From Pseudomonas sp. TH43 (GTDB taxonomy: Bacteria > Pseudomonadota > Gammaproteobacteria > Pseudomonadales > Pseudomonadaceae), in NCBI RefSeq assembly GCF_016650635.1, contig NZ_JAEKFI010000001.1, positions 806,001 through 870,000 of the forward strand: DNA of 64,000 nucleotides. Reading direction: 5' to 3'. The notes under the pieces are model-generated. The model was not told the origin of the DNA. It ran no database searches and saw only the letters and a program-made list of their open reading frames with translations. Below are positions 1 through 9,090 of the stretch, in pieces; the first letter of the stretch is position 1, and each line of letters begins with the position of its first letter. The position numbers and the translations under genes were made by a program.

Positions 1-3000
1 CAAACAGGTCCCAACGCAGATCGCTGCGTTGGCCGTTGTGCCAGCGCTGGATCTGGTTGCCGCGTTCGTCGTAGTCGTAATGCTTGCCAGCGTATTCGCG
101 CAGCAGGTTATCAACGAGTTTGCTGCGTGGTGGGGTCAGGTCCAGTGGGCGGCGAATCTCTGTCGCTTTGTCGTCGAGCAGGTTGCCGGCCGGGTCGAAG
201 GCGAAGGTTTCCACGCCTTGGCGTGTGGTGGCGCTGAGCAGTCGGCCGACGGGATCGTAGCGATAGGCGAGTGGGCCACGACGGCTGTCGTTGATGTCGG
301 TGAGTTGGCCCGCGGCGTCGTAGGTGTATTCGCGTTTGAGCAGTGTGGGTTTGTCGTCGCTGCGGCCCAGCAGTTGCTCTTGCAAACGGCCGGCCGGATC
401 CCAGCTCTGGGTTTGCAGCAGGTGGTTGCCTTGATGGCGGGCGACCTCGCGGTGCAGGTCGTCGCGCTCGTAACCGATCAGTTCGTGGTCGTCCAGGCGC
501 AGACCGAGCAGGTGGCCGCTGCCGTAGGTCAGCCAACTGACGCGGTGGCCGTCGGGGCGCACGGTGGCAACACGCTGGTTGAGCACGTCGTACTCGTGCT
601 GCCAGATGGCGACGGTGGGTTTTTCCAGTCCGAGGTAATGTTGGTGTTCACGCAGGAGATTGCCGGCCGGGTCGTGGAACCACTGCAGGCGGCTGTCGGC
701 GTTGTCGGCCAGCACCATGTTGCCGTTGCCGTCGTAGGCGAAGGTCTCGCTTTGCGACTGGTCGCCCAGGGTCGCTCGACGCTCAGTCAAACGGCCCATT
801 GGGTCGAAGCTCAACGAGATGACGCGTTGGCCATTGATCGATTGCGCGAGGCGTCCGGTCAGTGGGTCGTACTGATAACGCGTGCTGCGACCATCGAAGC
901 CACGCTCTTCGAGCAGGCGTCCGACCGGGTCGTAGTGAAAGTGCGCGCGTTGCTCGTTTTCGTTTTCCAGTGCCGTTAGCCGTCCGAGACGGTCCCAGCG
1001 ATAGCGCAGGGTCTGCTCGGCGGCATCGACGCGTTCGGCGATCAAACCGGCCGCGCTATAGCTCCAGGTGGTGCAGCGATCAAGACCATCGACATGGGCC
1101 AACAAGCGACCTTCGGCGTCGCGCTCAAAGCGTTCTTCGGTCTTGTCCGGGTGCTTGATCAGCACCAGTTGCCCGGCCTTGTATTCGTATTCGGTGGCGT
1201 TGCCGGCGGCGTCGGTGAAGCAGATCATCTGCCCCAGCTCGTTGTATTCCCAGGCGCTGGTTTTGCCTGAGCAATCGACGTACTCGACCAGTTGCCCCGC
1301 GTCGTTGTAGTCGAGGGTCTTTTCGTTGCCGTTGGCATCCTTGATCGCGGTGGGCTGGCCGGACTTGTTGTAGGCGTATTCGGTTTTGTTGCCGAGCGGA
1401 TCGAGCGCTTCGACCAGGTTGCCCTGATCGTCATAGACACGCTGCCACTGACCACCCTCGGCATCGCGGATTTTGATCAGCAGATCCTGATCGTCGTAGG
1501 CGTAGTGCATCACGGTGTGATCGGCGCGGATGTGCTCGAGCAGGTTGCTGCGCTCGTCGTAGCTGTAGCGATCGGTGCTGCCGTCGGCATTGACGTGGCG
1601 CACGATGTTTTTCGCATCGTCGCGGAAGAACCATTCCGAACGTTCATCGGCGTAGCGAATGCGATAGGTGTAGCCAAGGATGTCGTAGTAGTGCCAGGTC
1701 TCGTTGCCGAGCGCATCGGTGACGTAGGTCAGACGGATGTTTTCGTCCCACTCCAGACGCGTGTCGAAGCTGCCGTCGTCCGCCCATTCGCGGATGGCTT
1801 TGGCCTTGGCGCCCGAGCCGTCCCACTGCAGATTCATGCCTCGGCCGGTGCGGTCGGTGTAACGGGTGATCAGGTGATGTTGGTACTGATACGACCAGAC
1901 TGCGCCGTTCTCGTCCTGCGCCTGAATCAGATCGCCATAGGCGTCGTACTGGTAGGCACAGAGTTGTCGCAGTGGAGCACCGTCAACGATTTGCCAGAGA
2001 CCGATCAGCCGGCCCTGATCGTCGATCATCGTGCCGAGGTGCAGATGCACTTTGCTGAAGTCGTTTTCCTGATAGGTGATCAGGTCAGAGAGCACCGAGT
2101 GTTCGCCGTGACGATGCTCGTAATGCAGCATGATCCCGGCGCCGTTGCGCAGGGAAATGTTGGTCAGCACATAGCGCTGGCCACGGCGGATGTAGGTTTC
2201 CTTGCGCTCGAAACCACGGCACAGCAACAACTGATCTTCGCTGTTACGGACCAGCGTGATGTTTTCGATCGCGTCGTAGTGAAACAGGCCGACTTTGGGC
2301 AGCGGATAACTGTGGTCGCGACCATCGGCGCCGTAGAACGTCAGGCCATCGTCCACGCAGTCGAAACGCGTGGTGAATTCGTTGATCCAGCGAGCCCCGA
2401 GTTCGCTGTGATCGTAGGCATCGAGGCGTGAGTTGTAAGTGCGTGCCCACTCGACCGGAAATGGGCCGGGCAGGCTGAAATCGGTATGGCTGAGGCTTTC
2501 CGAACCCAAAGAAAAACTGATGCTGTGACCGGTACTGGAACAGGCGCAGTTTTTCTTCGGCTCGGGCGCGCCTTTCGCCGGAGCTTGTTGGCCGCTGGAT
2601 CCCAATTGACCATCGGACGCCGTGTGCTTGGCCTGACCGGTCTTGTCTGGATGGACGGCGGCGCTCTGGCCATGAGCATTGCGTTTGCGCCACAGGGTCA
2701 CGGCGCTGGAGAGGATCAGCAGCAACCAGCCAATGGAGTTCTGCACCGACTCATCGTCGAGTTTGCTCAACTGCGTGCGCAGCTCCGGACCCATCGTCCG
2801 CAGTTTTTTGGTTTCGTCGGAAACGGTTTTTTTGAAGTCGTCAGGGACGAGGTTCTGCGCCACGCTGTTGGCCAGGCCCTTGCCAGCCGCTTTATAAGCA
2901 CTCGCGGCAGCTCCGAATACATTGCTGAATGAGGCCAGCGGATCATTCTTGAATTGATCGACTGCGGCGCTCGCCTGGGCGCTGGCCGCATTCAGATCAC

Positions 3001-3586
3001 CTTTGGCATCCAGATTGCCGAAAGCCACCGCTTCGATGCCTTTGGCAATCTCGTTGATGACGTCTTCACCGAGCTTGCCAGCGTCCGCGAGGATGCCGGG
3101 CAACTTGCCTTTGGCCTGTTCAACAAAATCGTCCAGCGTGCCGATAATCGAGGCGTTCAGGTGACCGACCAGCACTTCGATCACGGAGGTGCTGAGCAAC
3201 AATTTGCTGCTGGCCTTCATCTCCTGACGCACCAGAAACAGCGTCGGGCGCAGGGTCATGCGTGCTGCCGCCATCGCCGGAGGCAAAGGTAATACACCGA
3301 TCAGGTTGATGCCAAGGCTGGCCCACGCGAGCAAATCGCGCTGCTTGGCGTTCGACAAGGTGACGATGTCACCCAGCGCATCGACCAGCGCCATGATGTT
3401 GCCCACCACCGGCAAGGCACCGGCGACGTTCTTGATCCGGTCGAGGGTGACCACACCACCGCTGGCCGATTGCAGCCAGGCATCGAAGGTCGCCGCACTG
3501 CTGGCGACGTCCTGAATATCGATGGCATTGAGTGGAACGATGGCGACTTGGGGCTCACGTTTTGCGACAGCAGTTTCAGTGGTCAT
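1..3586 (-). CDS. rhs: Rhs-family T6SS effector, copy 1 (partial, C-terminus off the left edge)
   Basis: The frame from an ATG at 3586 stays open to base 1, so about 1195 codons are present and the toxin tip is outside the window. The product matches the full-length Rhs at 4405-9090 along its whole visible length. It has the same N-terminal segment (MTTETAVAKREPQVAIVPL versus MTDAAGQKREPQVAVVPL), a hydrophobic stretch around residues 50-110, a DUF6531-like start of the Rhs core, and then many YD repeats of the type YDxxGxL. Rhs cores are known to form a closed shell around a C-terminal toxin. The ribosome-binding site is weak. A PAAR gene lies 117 bp upstream, so this protein probably loads on that PAAR/VgrG tip; that is inference. 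Synonymous codon choice differs visibly from copy 2 and is more GC-rich, which argues against a very recent duplication. Confidence 0.93.
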   Translation of the reverse strand, partial: MTTETAVAKREPQVAIVPLNAIDIQDVASSAATFDAWLQSASGGVVTLDRIKNVAGALPVVGNIMALVDALGDIVTLSNAKQRDLLAWASLGINLIGVLPLPPAMAAARMTLRPTLFLVRQEMKASSKLLLSTSVIEVLVGHLNASIIGTLDDFVEQAKGKLPGILADAGKLGEDVINEIAKGIEAVAFGNLDAKGDLNAASAQASAAVDQFKNDPLASFSNVFGAAASAYKAAGKGLANSVAQNLVPDDFKKTVSDETKKLRTMGPELRTQLSKLDDESVQNSIGWLLLILSSAVTLWRKRNAHGQSAAVHPDKTGQAKHTASDGQLGSSGQQAPAKGAPEPKKNCACSSTGHSISFSLGSESLSHTDFSLPGPFPVEWARTYNSRLDAYDHSELGARWINEFTTRFDCVDDGLTFYGADGRDHSYPLPKVGLFHYDAIENITLVRNSEDQLLLCRGFERKETYIRRGQRYVLTNISLRNGAGIMLHYEHRHGEHSVLSDLITYQENDFSKVHLHLGTMIDDQGRLIGLWQIVDGAPLRQLCAYQYDAYGDLIQAQDENGAVWSYQYQHHLITRYTDRTGRGMNLQWDGSGAKAKAIREWADDGSFDTRLEWDENIRLTYVTDALGNETWHYYDILGYTYRIRYADERSEWFFRDDAKNIVRHVNADGSTDRYSYDERSNLLEHIRADHTVMHYAYDDQDLLIKIRDAEGGQWQRVYDDQGNLVEALDPLGNKTEYAYNKSGQPTAIKDANGNEKTLDYNDAGQLVEYVDCSGKTSAWEYNELGQMICFTDAAGNATEYEYKAGQLVLIKHPDKTEERFERDAEGRLLAHVDGLDRCTTWSYSAAGLIAERVDAAEQTLRYRWDRLGRLTALENENEQRAHFHYDPVGRLLEERGFDGRSTRYQYDPLTGRLAQSINGQRVISLSFDPMGRLTERRATLGDQSQSETFAYDGNGNMVLADNADSRLQWFHDPAGNLLREHQHYLGLEKPTVAIWQHEYDVLNQRVATVRPDGHRVSWLTYGSGHLLGLRLDDHELIGYERDDLHREVARHQGNHLLQTQSWDPAGRLQEQLLGRSDDKPTLLKREYTYDAAGQLTDINDSRRGPLAYRYDPVGRLLSATTRQGVETFAFDPAGNLLDDKATEIRRPLDLTPPRSKLVDNLLREYAGKHYDYDERGNQIQRWHNGQRSDLRWDLF

Positions 3587-3656
3587 TCACAGCATCTCAC
3601 CCGCCAACAAGGCCCGGGCATGGAGGAAAAAAGGTCAAGGCTTCAGCAAGAGGACG

Positions 3657-3682
3657 ACAAAAAGCCGCCTCTCTGAGGCACG
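3657..3682 (-). terminator. Possible intrinsic terminator between PAAR gene and rhs copy 1
   Basis: Read on the minus strand just after the PAAR stop codon, GCCTC-AGA-GAGGC forms a short hairpin followed by GGC and a run of six T. It would partly uncouple the second rhs gene from the hcp-vgrG-rhs transcript. The stem is only 5 bp, so strength is uncertain. Confidence 0.45.
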
Positions 3683-3702
3683 CATCAAAGAAAAAATCCG
3701 GA

Positions 3703-3966
3703 TTAGCTGACGACAGCCCCTTTCGGGCCACTGGCAATCAACGCAGCACCGCAGGCGGTTTTCATGCCGTCGAGGGCGATGGGCGTGCCATCGACGGTGT
3801 AGGTACTGCTGCCCTCGGCAATAGGGAATATCCCTTTGCACAATGGGCAACTGACTTTGTGACCGACCCCGGCAATGGGCTTGCCGTTGAGGTCGGTCCG
3901 GGAGAAGGCTTCGAGGACTTTGCCACCGTGGGTGGTGGAGTCGCCGAGGCGAATGGCGTCTTTCAT
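3703..3966 (-). CDS. PAAR-domain spike-tip protein
   Basis: This 87-residue protein is nearly all one PAAR domain. It opens with a short polar start (MKDAIRLGDSTTHGG), has repeated Gly/Val turns, and has a Cys pair (CPLC, about residues 40-43) and a further Cys near residue 72 in the TACGA segment. PAAR proteins cap the VgrG trimer and sharpen the T6SS needle, and they recruit effectors, commonly Rhs proteins. Neither Rhs protein here shows an N-terminal PAAR domain, so this stand-alone PAAR plausibly serves one or both; that is inference. It lies downstream of the immunity gene. The 93-bp gap between them contains only a small perfect dyad at 4003-4021 (ATTGATCC-GAG-GGATCAAT). Confidence 0.88.
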   Translation of the reverse strand: MKDAIRLGDSTTHGGKVLEAFSRTDLNGKPIAGVGHKVSCPLCKGIFPIAEGSSTYTVDGTPIALDGMKTACGAALIASGPKGAVVS

Positions 3967-4059
3967 GGTGTCACTCCTTTGACCAGATCACTGAAACTCC
4001 AAATTGATCCGAGGGATCAATCAAACGTGAAACCGGTGGTGAACCGGCTTCAATATTTC

Positions 4060-4401
4060 TTACTCAGCCATCCAGACATCTTCATAGCCGGCTGTATCGA
4101 TGATGAATTTTGCGCCGGTGGGCAGACAAAGATAATTCACAGTCTGGGGCAACATTTCACTTAGGTGGTGAACATGGACAGGCTTGTAAAAGTCATCTGC
4201 CGCCGAGTACTCACCGCAGTGAATGAACCAACTGATATTGCCGTCCTCGGGCAATTGCACTCTTGTGCCGTAGATCGGCGACTGGCCAAGCGAATCAATA
4301 GCAACCGCGACCATCTCTTCGGGCGGTTGCACAGGCATTCCATACTTGCTACAGATTTCTTTCTGCGCTTCGTCCGGATAAACAGCTTCAGCCTTTTGCA
4401 T
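4060..4401 (-). CDS. Probable immunity protein for the upstream Rhs toxin (Imm33-like)
   Basis: This is a 113-residue acidic, cytosolic-looking protein with no signal peptide. Its start codon lies 3 bp beyond the stop codon of the full-length rhs gene, the usual place for a cognate immunity gene. The segment with NISWFIHCGEYSAADDFY in the middle and the C-terminal LPTGAKFIIDTAGYEDVW resemble what I recall of the Imm33/DUF2185 immunity family, but family membership is from memory and moderate. Base composition is lower in G+C than the neighbouring vgrG and rhs core, as is common for exchangeable toxin-immunity tips. Its expected role is binding and neutralising the C-terminal nuclease-like domain of the Rhs protein in the cytoplasm. 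Confidence 0.72.
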   Translation of the reverse strand: MQKAEAVYPDEAQKEICSKYGMPVQPPEEMVAVAIDSLGQSPIYGTRVQLPEDGNISWFIHCGEYSAADDFYKPVHVHHLSEMLPQTVNYLCLPTGAKFIIDTAGYEDVWMAE

Positions 4402-4404
4402 TAA

Positions 4405-7400
4405 TCAGATCCCCAGCTTGGTTTTCATACATTTTGAATACGATGATGCATGCCCACCTTGTTTCCTTGAGCAGACGGGGCAATGTGATTGCACCGCCAA
4501 CAATGAGGACTGATGCGTCACATCGTTAGTACCCGTTCGATAATACTCCACCACCAAAGCATCTTTGTGGTCAGCAACCATTTTAGGCGCCACGGTTCCA
4601 CACACCACACAAGGAGCGCCTTGTACCGAAGCAGTTTGCGCCGCAGTAGGCCCACACGCCGAACTTCGAGCATAAGGCTGAGTGATGCCCGGTTTTGGAT
4701 CAAACTGACTCTTGTCGGGGATACCCAAATTGCTCACCGGAACGGTTTTCCCGGTGCCGTCGGTGGTATTCGTCAAGCCTAGGGGGTCAACCCAGCCTGT
4801 TGGGTTGGGCGCGTATGCGTAGGTGTTCAAACCACCTGCATAACCCACCGGGTCCTTGCTTATGAATCGACCGACACTAGGGTCGTAGTAGCGATGGCGG
4901 TTGTAATGTAGGCCGGTCTCGACATCGTGGTATTGCCCTTGGAAACGTATCGGGTTAGCCAATCCCAGCTGTTGAGCTCGAGCGGAGCTTTGCTCACGAA
5001 CCTCTCCCCATGCCTTGTAGTGAGCATTCCAGGCAATATCACCATTCTGATCAGTGAGTTCTAATGGTGTACCTAGTCGATCACACTGGTACCAGGCAAT
5101 GGCATCGAAACCATGTACTGTTGGCTGATGATTCCACAGGGGATCGTCGTCTAGTGTGTAGTCGCCAACATAATCGGGCAGTCCTGACAGTTGAATCGGG
5201 CCGTTGGAAACAGCCTGGGCTACCGGGATGTAAGTGCCAGGCTCATAGACGTAATGAACTGTTCGACCCGTTCCACCATCTGCTTGAGCAGGACTGCTTT
5301 CCCACGCGAGGTTATCTCCGTCCCAGCCAAATAAAGTGAATCCGCAGCCAAACTCTCTCTGTTTACGAGCACGTTCGTTGTGATTCCACTGAGACCCTGC
5401 CTCTGGACGCTCCTTGTAATGAGCATTGGAGCTCTTGTACAGGCGCCGGCCCAACGCGTCATAAGCGAAATCGACACTCAAACGTGCATCGTCGAAGTTC
5501 ACCATTCGATCAAACAGATCCCAGCGCATGCGGCTGTAGCTTCCGTTGTGCCATCGCTGGATGAGATTGCCACGCTCATCGTACTCATAGTGAGTACCGG
5601 CATATTCACGCAGGAGGTTGTCGAGCAACTTGCTGCGCGGTGTGTCCTGATCAAGCGGTTTTCGAACCTGTGTAACCGCGTCATCCAATAGATTGCTGGC
5701 CGGATCAAATGCAAATGTTTCAATGCCTAGTCGGCTGACGGCACTGACGAGACGGCCAACCGGATCGTAGCGGTATGCCAATGGGCCGCGCCGAGTGTCG
5801 TTAATCTCGGTCAACTGGCCCACCGCATCGTACTTGTACTCGCGCTTGAGTAGAGTCGATTTGTCGTCAGTGCGCCCCAGTAGCTGCTCCTGAAGACGCC
5901 CTGCCGGGTCCCACTTTTGTGTTTGTAGCAGCTGGTTACCTTGATGGCGTGCCACTTCACGGTGCAGATCGTCACGCTCGTATGCAATCAGATCATGATC
6001 GTCCAGCCGCAATCCCAGAAGATGGCCACTTCCGTAAGTCAGCCAGCTCACCTTATGCCCGTCTGGCCGAACCGTCGCTATGCGTAGATTGAGAACGTCA
6101 TACTCATGTTTCCAGACAGCTACAAGAGGCTTGTCGAGATCCAGATAGTGCTGGTGTTCCCGAACAAGATTGCCGGCAGGATCATGAAACCAGTTCAGGC
6201 GACTGTTGCCGTTGCTGGCCATGACAAGACGGCCATTTCCGTCATAGGCATATGCTTCACTTTGGGACTCACCACCGAGGTTTGCACGACGATCGGTCAG
6301 CCGCCCCATGGAGTCGAATTCGAACTTGATGACACGCTGGCCATTGAACTTGCTATCCAGGCGCCCGGTTTCCGGATTGTATTGATAGCGAGTCGTGCGT
6401 CCATCAAACCCCCTATCCTCCAACAATCGGCCAAGCGGATCATAGTGAAAGTGGGCGCGCTGTTCATTTTCGTTCTCGAGGGCCACCAGACGCCCCAAGC
6501 GGTCCCAGCTGTAACGCAAGGTCTGCTCGGCGGCATCTACACGCTCACTGACGAACCCTGCGGCGGTATAACTCCAAGTCGTGCATTGCCCCAGTGCATC
6601 AACGTGCGCCAGCAATCGACCCTCCGCGTCCCGCTCGAAACGCTCTTCTGTTTTGTCAGGATGTTTGATCAGCACCAACTGACCATTTCTGTATTCGTAT
6701 TCGGTGCTTTGCCCGGCGGCGTCAGTGAAGCAGATCATCTGGCCACGCGCGTCGTACTCCCATGCGCTGGCCTTGCCAGAACAGTCAACGTATTTGGTCA
6801 GCTGACCGGCGTCGTTGTATTCGATTGTTTTTTCATTGCCGTTGGCATCTTTGATAGCCACCGGCAACCCGGCCTTGTTATAGGCGTACTCCGTCGTGTT
6901 GCCTAAAGGATCTATTGCCTCCACAAGATTGCCGTGATCGTCATATCCTCTCTGCCACTGACCACCTTCTGCGTCACTGATTTTGATCAGTTGATCATGG
7001 TCGTCAAAAGCGTAGTACTCGACGCTATCATCCGGGCGGATGTGTTCAACCATGTTTCCGCGGGCGTCGTAGCTAAAGCGATCGGTAGTTCCATCCGTAT
7101 GAACATGACGAACCAAATTTTTGGCCTCGTCACGGAAGAACCATTCAGAGCGCTCATCTGAATGACGGATGCGATACGTGTAGCCAAGGATGTCGTAGTA
7201 GTGCCAGGTTTCGTTGCCGTATGCGTCCGTCACATAGGTCAAACGAATATTGTCATCCCACTCAAGACGCGTATCGAAGCTGCCATCGTCAGCCCATTCC
7301 CGAATAGCTCTTGCGTCGGCGCCACGCCCCTGCCATTCGATGTTCATGCCCCGGGCGGTTCGATCGGTATAGCGAGTGATCAAGTGGTGCTCGTACTGAT

Positions 7401-9090
7401 ACGACCATACGGCGCCATTCTCATCTTGGGCCAGGATCAGATCGCCGAAGCTGTCGTATTGATAACTGCACAGTTGACGCTGAGGCACCCCATCCTTGAT
7501 CTCCCACAAACCGGTAAAGCGTCCGTGATCATCAATCAACGTCCCCAGATGCGACAGCACTTGAGTGACTTCGTCCTGATAAGTCATCAAGTCTGACAGG
7601 ATCGATTCGTCACCGTGACGATGCTCGTAATGAAGCATGATCCCGGCACCGTTACGAAGTACAACGCCAGCCAACAGATAGCGACGCCCATGACGGACGT
7701 AGGTTTCCTTGCGCTCGAAGCCGCGACACAACAGCAACTGATCTTCACTGCTGCGGATCAGGGTGACGTTCTCTACAGGGTCATAGTGAAACAGTCCGAC
7801 CTTGGGAAGTGGGTAGTCGTGGCTTCTGCCATCCGAGCCAAAGAAGACCAAACCATCATCCCGGCAGTCGAAGCGTGTACTCAGTTCGGTTACCCAGCGT
7901 GCACCCAATGAGCCTTGGTCATAGGCATTCAATCGAGAGTTATAGGTTCTCGACCACTCGATTGGAAAAGCACCGGGCAGACTGAAATCGGTATGACGAA
8001 GAAGCTCTGAGCCCAGCGAAAAACTAATACTGTGGCAGGTACCAGTACAAGCGACGTTCTTGTTTGGATTGGCTGCACCTTTGGCCGGTGCTTGATGACT
8101 GGAGGCCTCTAATTGACCCTCCCCGGCCTTGTGCTGTGCCTTGCTGGTCGCATTGGGTTTGACGCTCGCGCTCTGACCATGCCCACGGCGCTTGCGCCAC
8201 GTCAAAACGGCACCGCTGAGCATTTGCAATAACCAGCCAATCGAATGACGTGTACCTGGATCCCCCAACTTGCTCAGTTGGGTTTTTATCTCAGGCCCCA
8301 TGGCTCTCAAGGTTCCGGTATGCGTCAAAACCAGCTTTTTAGCCTGATCTGGAAGCAGGTTCTTGGCTGCACTGTTGGCGACGCCCTTACCTACGGCTTT
8401 GTAAGCACTGAAGGCGGCGCCAAAAATGTTACTGATGGCCGCTTTAGGATCATTGAGCAACTGATTGCCGGCAGCCGTGATTTTCTGGCCAGCGGCGCGA
8501 GCATCACCCTTCGCATCAAGCTTGCCGTTAACAACGGCCTCCAGTCCCTTTGCGATTTCCGTCACAGCGCTTTCGCCCAGCTTGCCGGCATCGGCTAGAA
8601 TGCCGGACAGCTTGCCCTGCGCCTGTTTTACGAAGTCATCAATCGTACCAACGATGGTCGCGTTCAAATGACCGACCAATACTTCGATCATTGAATCGCC
8701 CAACAGCATTTTGGCGCTGTTGCGCAGTTCCTGACGAACTAGAACCAAGGTCGGACGCAAGCTCATGCGCGCCGCAGCCATCGTGGGAGGCGCGGGTAAT
8801 ACACCAATCAGGTTGATGCCCAAACTCACCCAATCGAGTAGTTCGCGCTGCTTGCTTTTGGCGAGGGTCACGATATCGCCAAGCGCATCAACCAGCGCCA
8901 TGATGTTGCCGACAACAGGCAACGCTCCAGCTACACCTTTGATACGATCCAGCGTAACAACATCGCCACTGATAGATCGCAGCCAGGCATCAAATCGGGC
9001 CGCACCGCGCCCAACATCCTGCACATCCAGAGTGTTCAACGGTACAACGGCGACCTGTGGTTCACGCTTTTGCCCGGCTGCATCGGTCAT
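4405..9090 (-). CDS. rhs: Rhs-family T6SS effector, copy 2, with HNH-like C-terminal toxin
   Basis: The product has 1561 residues. The N-terminal about 330 residues carry hydrophobic stretches near residues 50-120 and no PAAR domain. A DUF6531-like segment (GHSISFSLGSELLRHTDFSLP) opens the Rhs core, which is filled with YD repeats. The core closes with the conserved RYYDPSVGRFISKDPVGYAGG and NPTGWVDPLGL motifs, ending near residue 1439. The remaining 122 residues are the toxin tip. They hold CVVC (about 1494-1497), ADHKD (about 1506-1510) and CPVC followed by SRKQGG (about 1538-1547), a layout like a zinc-stabilised treble-clef HNH nuclease; that assignment is inference. The start codon overlaps the vgrG stop codon (ATGA), so translation is coupled. 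The gene is less GC-rich than rhs copy 1, especially at its 3' tip. Confidence 0.95.
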   Translation of the reverse strand: MTDAAGQKREPQVAVVPLNTLDVQDVGRGAARFDAWLRSISGDVVTLDRIKGVAGALPVVGNIMALVDALGDIVTLAKSKQRELLDWVSLGINLIGVLPAPPTMAAARMSLRPTLVLVRQELRNSAKMLLGDSMIEVLVGHLNATIVGTIDDFVKQAQGKLSGILADAGKLGESAVTEIAKGLEAVVNGKLDAKGDARAAGQKITAAGNQLLNDPKAAISNIFGAAFSAYKAVGKGVANSAAKNLLPDQAKKLVLTHTGTLRAMGPEIKTQLSKLGDPGTRHSIGWLLQMLSGAVLTWRKRRGHGQSASVKPNATSKAQHKAGEGQLEASSHQAPAKGAANPNKNVACTGTCHSISFSLGSELLRHTDFSLPGAFPIEWSRTYNSRLNAYDQGSLGARWVTELSTRFDCRDDGLVFFGSDGRSHDYPLPKVGLFHYDPVENVTLIRSSEDQLLLCRGFERKETYVRHGRRYLLAGVVLRNGAGIMLHYEHRHGDESILSDLMTYQDEVTQVLSHLGTLIDDHGRFTGLWEIKDGVPQRQLCSYQYDSFGDLILAQDENGAVWSYQYEHHLITRYTDRTARGMNIEWQGRGADARAIREWADDGSFDTRLEWDDNIRLTYVTDAYGNETWHYYDILGYTYRIRHSDERSEWFFRDEAKNLVRHVHTDGTTDRFSYDARGNMVEHIRPDDSVEYYAFDDHDQLIKISDAEGGQWQRGYDDHGNLVEAIDPLGNTTEYAYNKAGLPVAIKDANGNEKTIEYNDAGQLTKYVDCSGKASAWEYDARGQMICFTDAAGQSTEYEYRNGQLVLIKHPDKTEERFERDAEGRLLAHVDALGQCTTWSYTAAGFVSERVDAAEQTLRYSWDRLGRLVALENENEQRAHFHYDPLGRLLEDRGFDGRTTRYQYNPETGRLDSKFNGQRVIKFEFDSMGRLTDRRANLGGESQSEAYAYDGNGRLVMASNGNSRLNWFHDPAGNLVREHQHYLDLDKPLVAVWKHEYDVLNLRIATVRPDGHKVSWLTYGSGHLLGLRLDDHDLIAYERDDLHREVARHQGNQLLQTQKWDPAGRLQEQLLGRTDDKSTLLKREYKYDAVGQLTEINDTRRGPLAYRYDPVGRLVSAVSRLGIETFAFDPASNLLDDAVTQVRKPLDQDTPRSKLLDNLLREYAGTHYEYDERGNLIQRWHNGSYSRMRWDLFDRMVNFDDARLSVDFAYDALGRRLYKSSNAHYKERPEAGSQWNHNERARKQREFGCGFTLFGWDGDNLAWESSPAQADGGTGRTVHYVYEPGTYIPVAQAVSNGPIQLSGLPDYVGDYTLDDDPLWNHQPTVHGFDAIAWYQCDRLGTPLELTDQNGDIAWNAHYKAWGEVREQSSARAQQLGLANPIRFQGQYHDVETGLHYNRHRYYDPSVGRFISKDPVGYAGGLNTYAYAPNPTGWVDPLGLTNTTDGTGKTVPVSNLGIPDKSQFDPKPGITQPYARSSACGPTAAQTASVQGAPCVVCGTVAPKMVADHKDALVVEYYRTGTNDVTHQSSLLAVQSHCPVCSRKQGGHASSYSKCMKTKLGI

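Noticed and set aside
1292..2431. A plus-strand frame opposite rhs copy 1
   Set aside because: Caused by repeated YD-coding sequence on the minus strand; similar shadows recur at matching positions of rhs copy 2.
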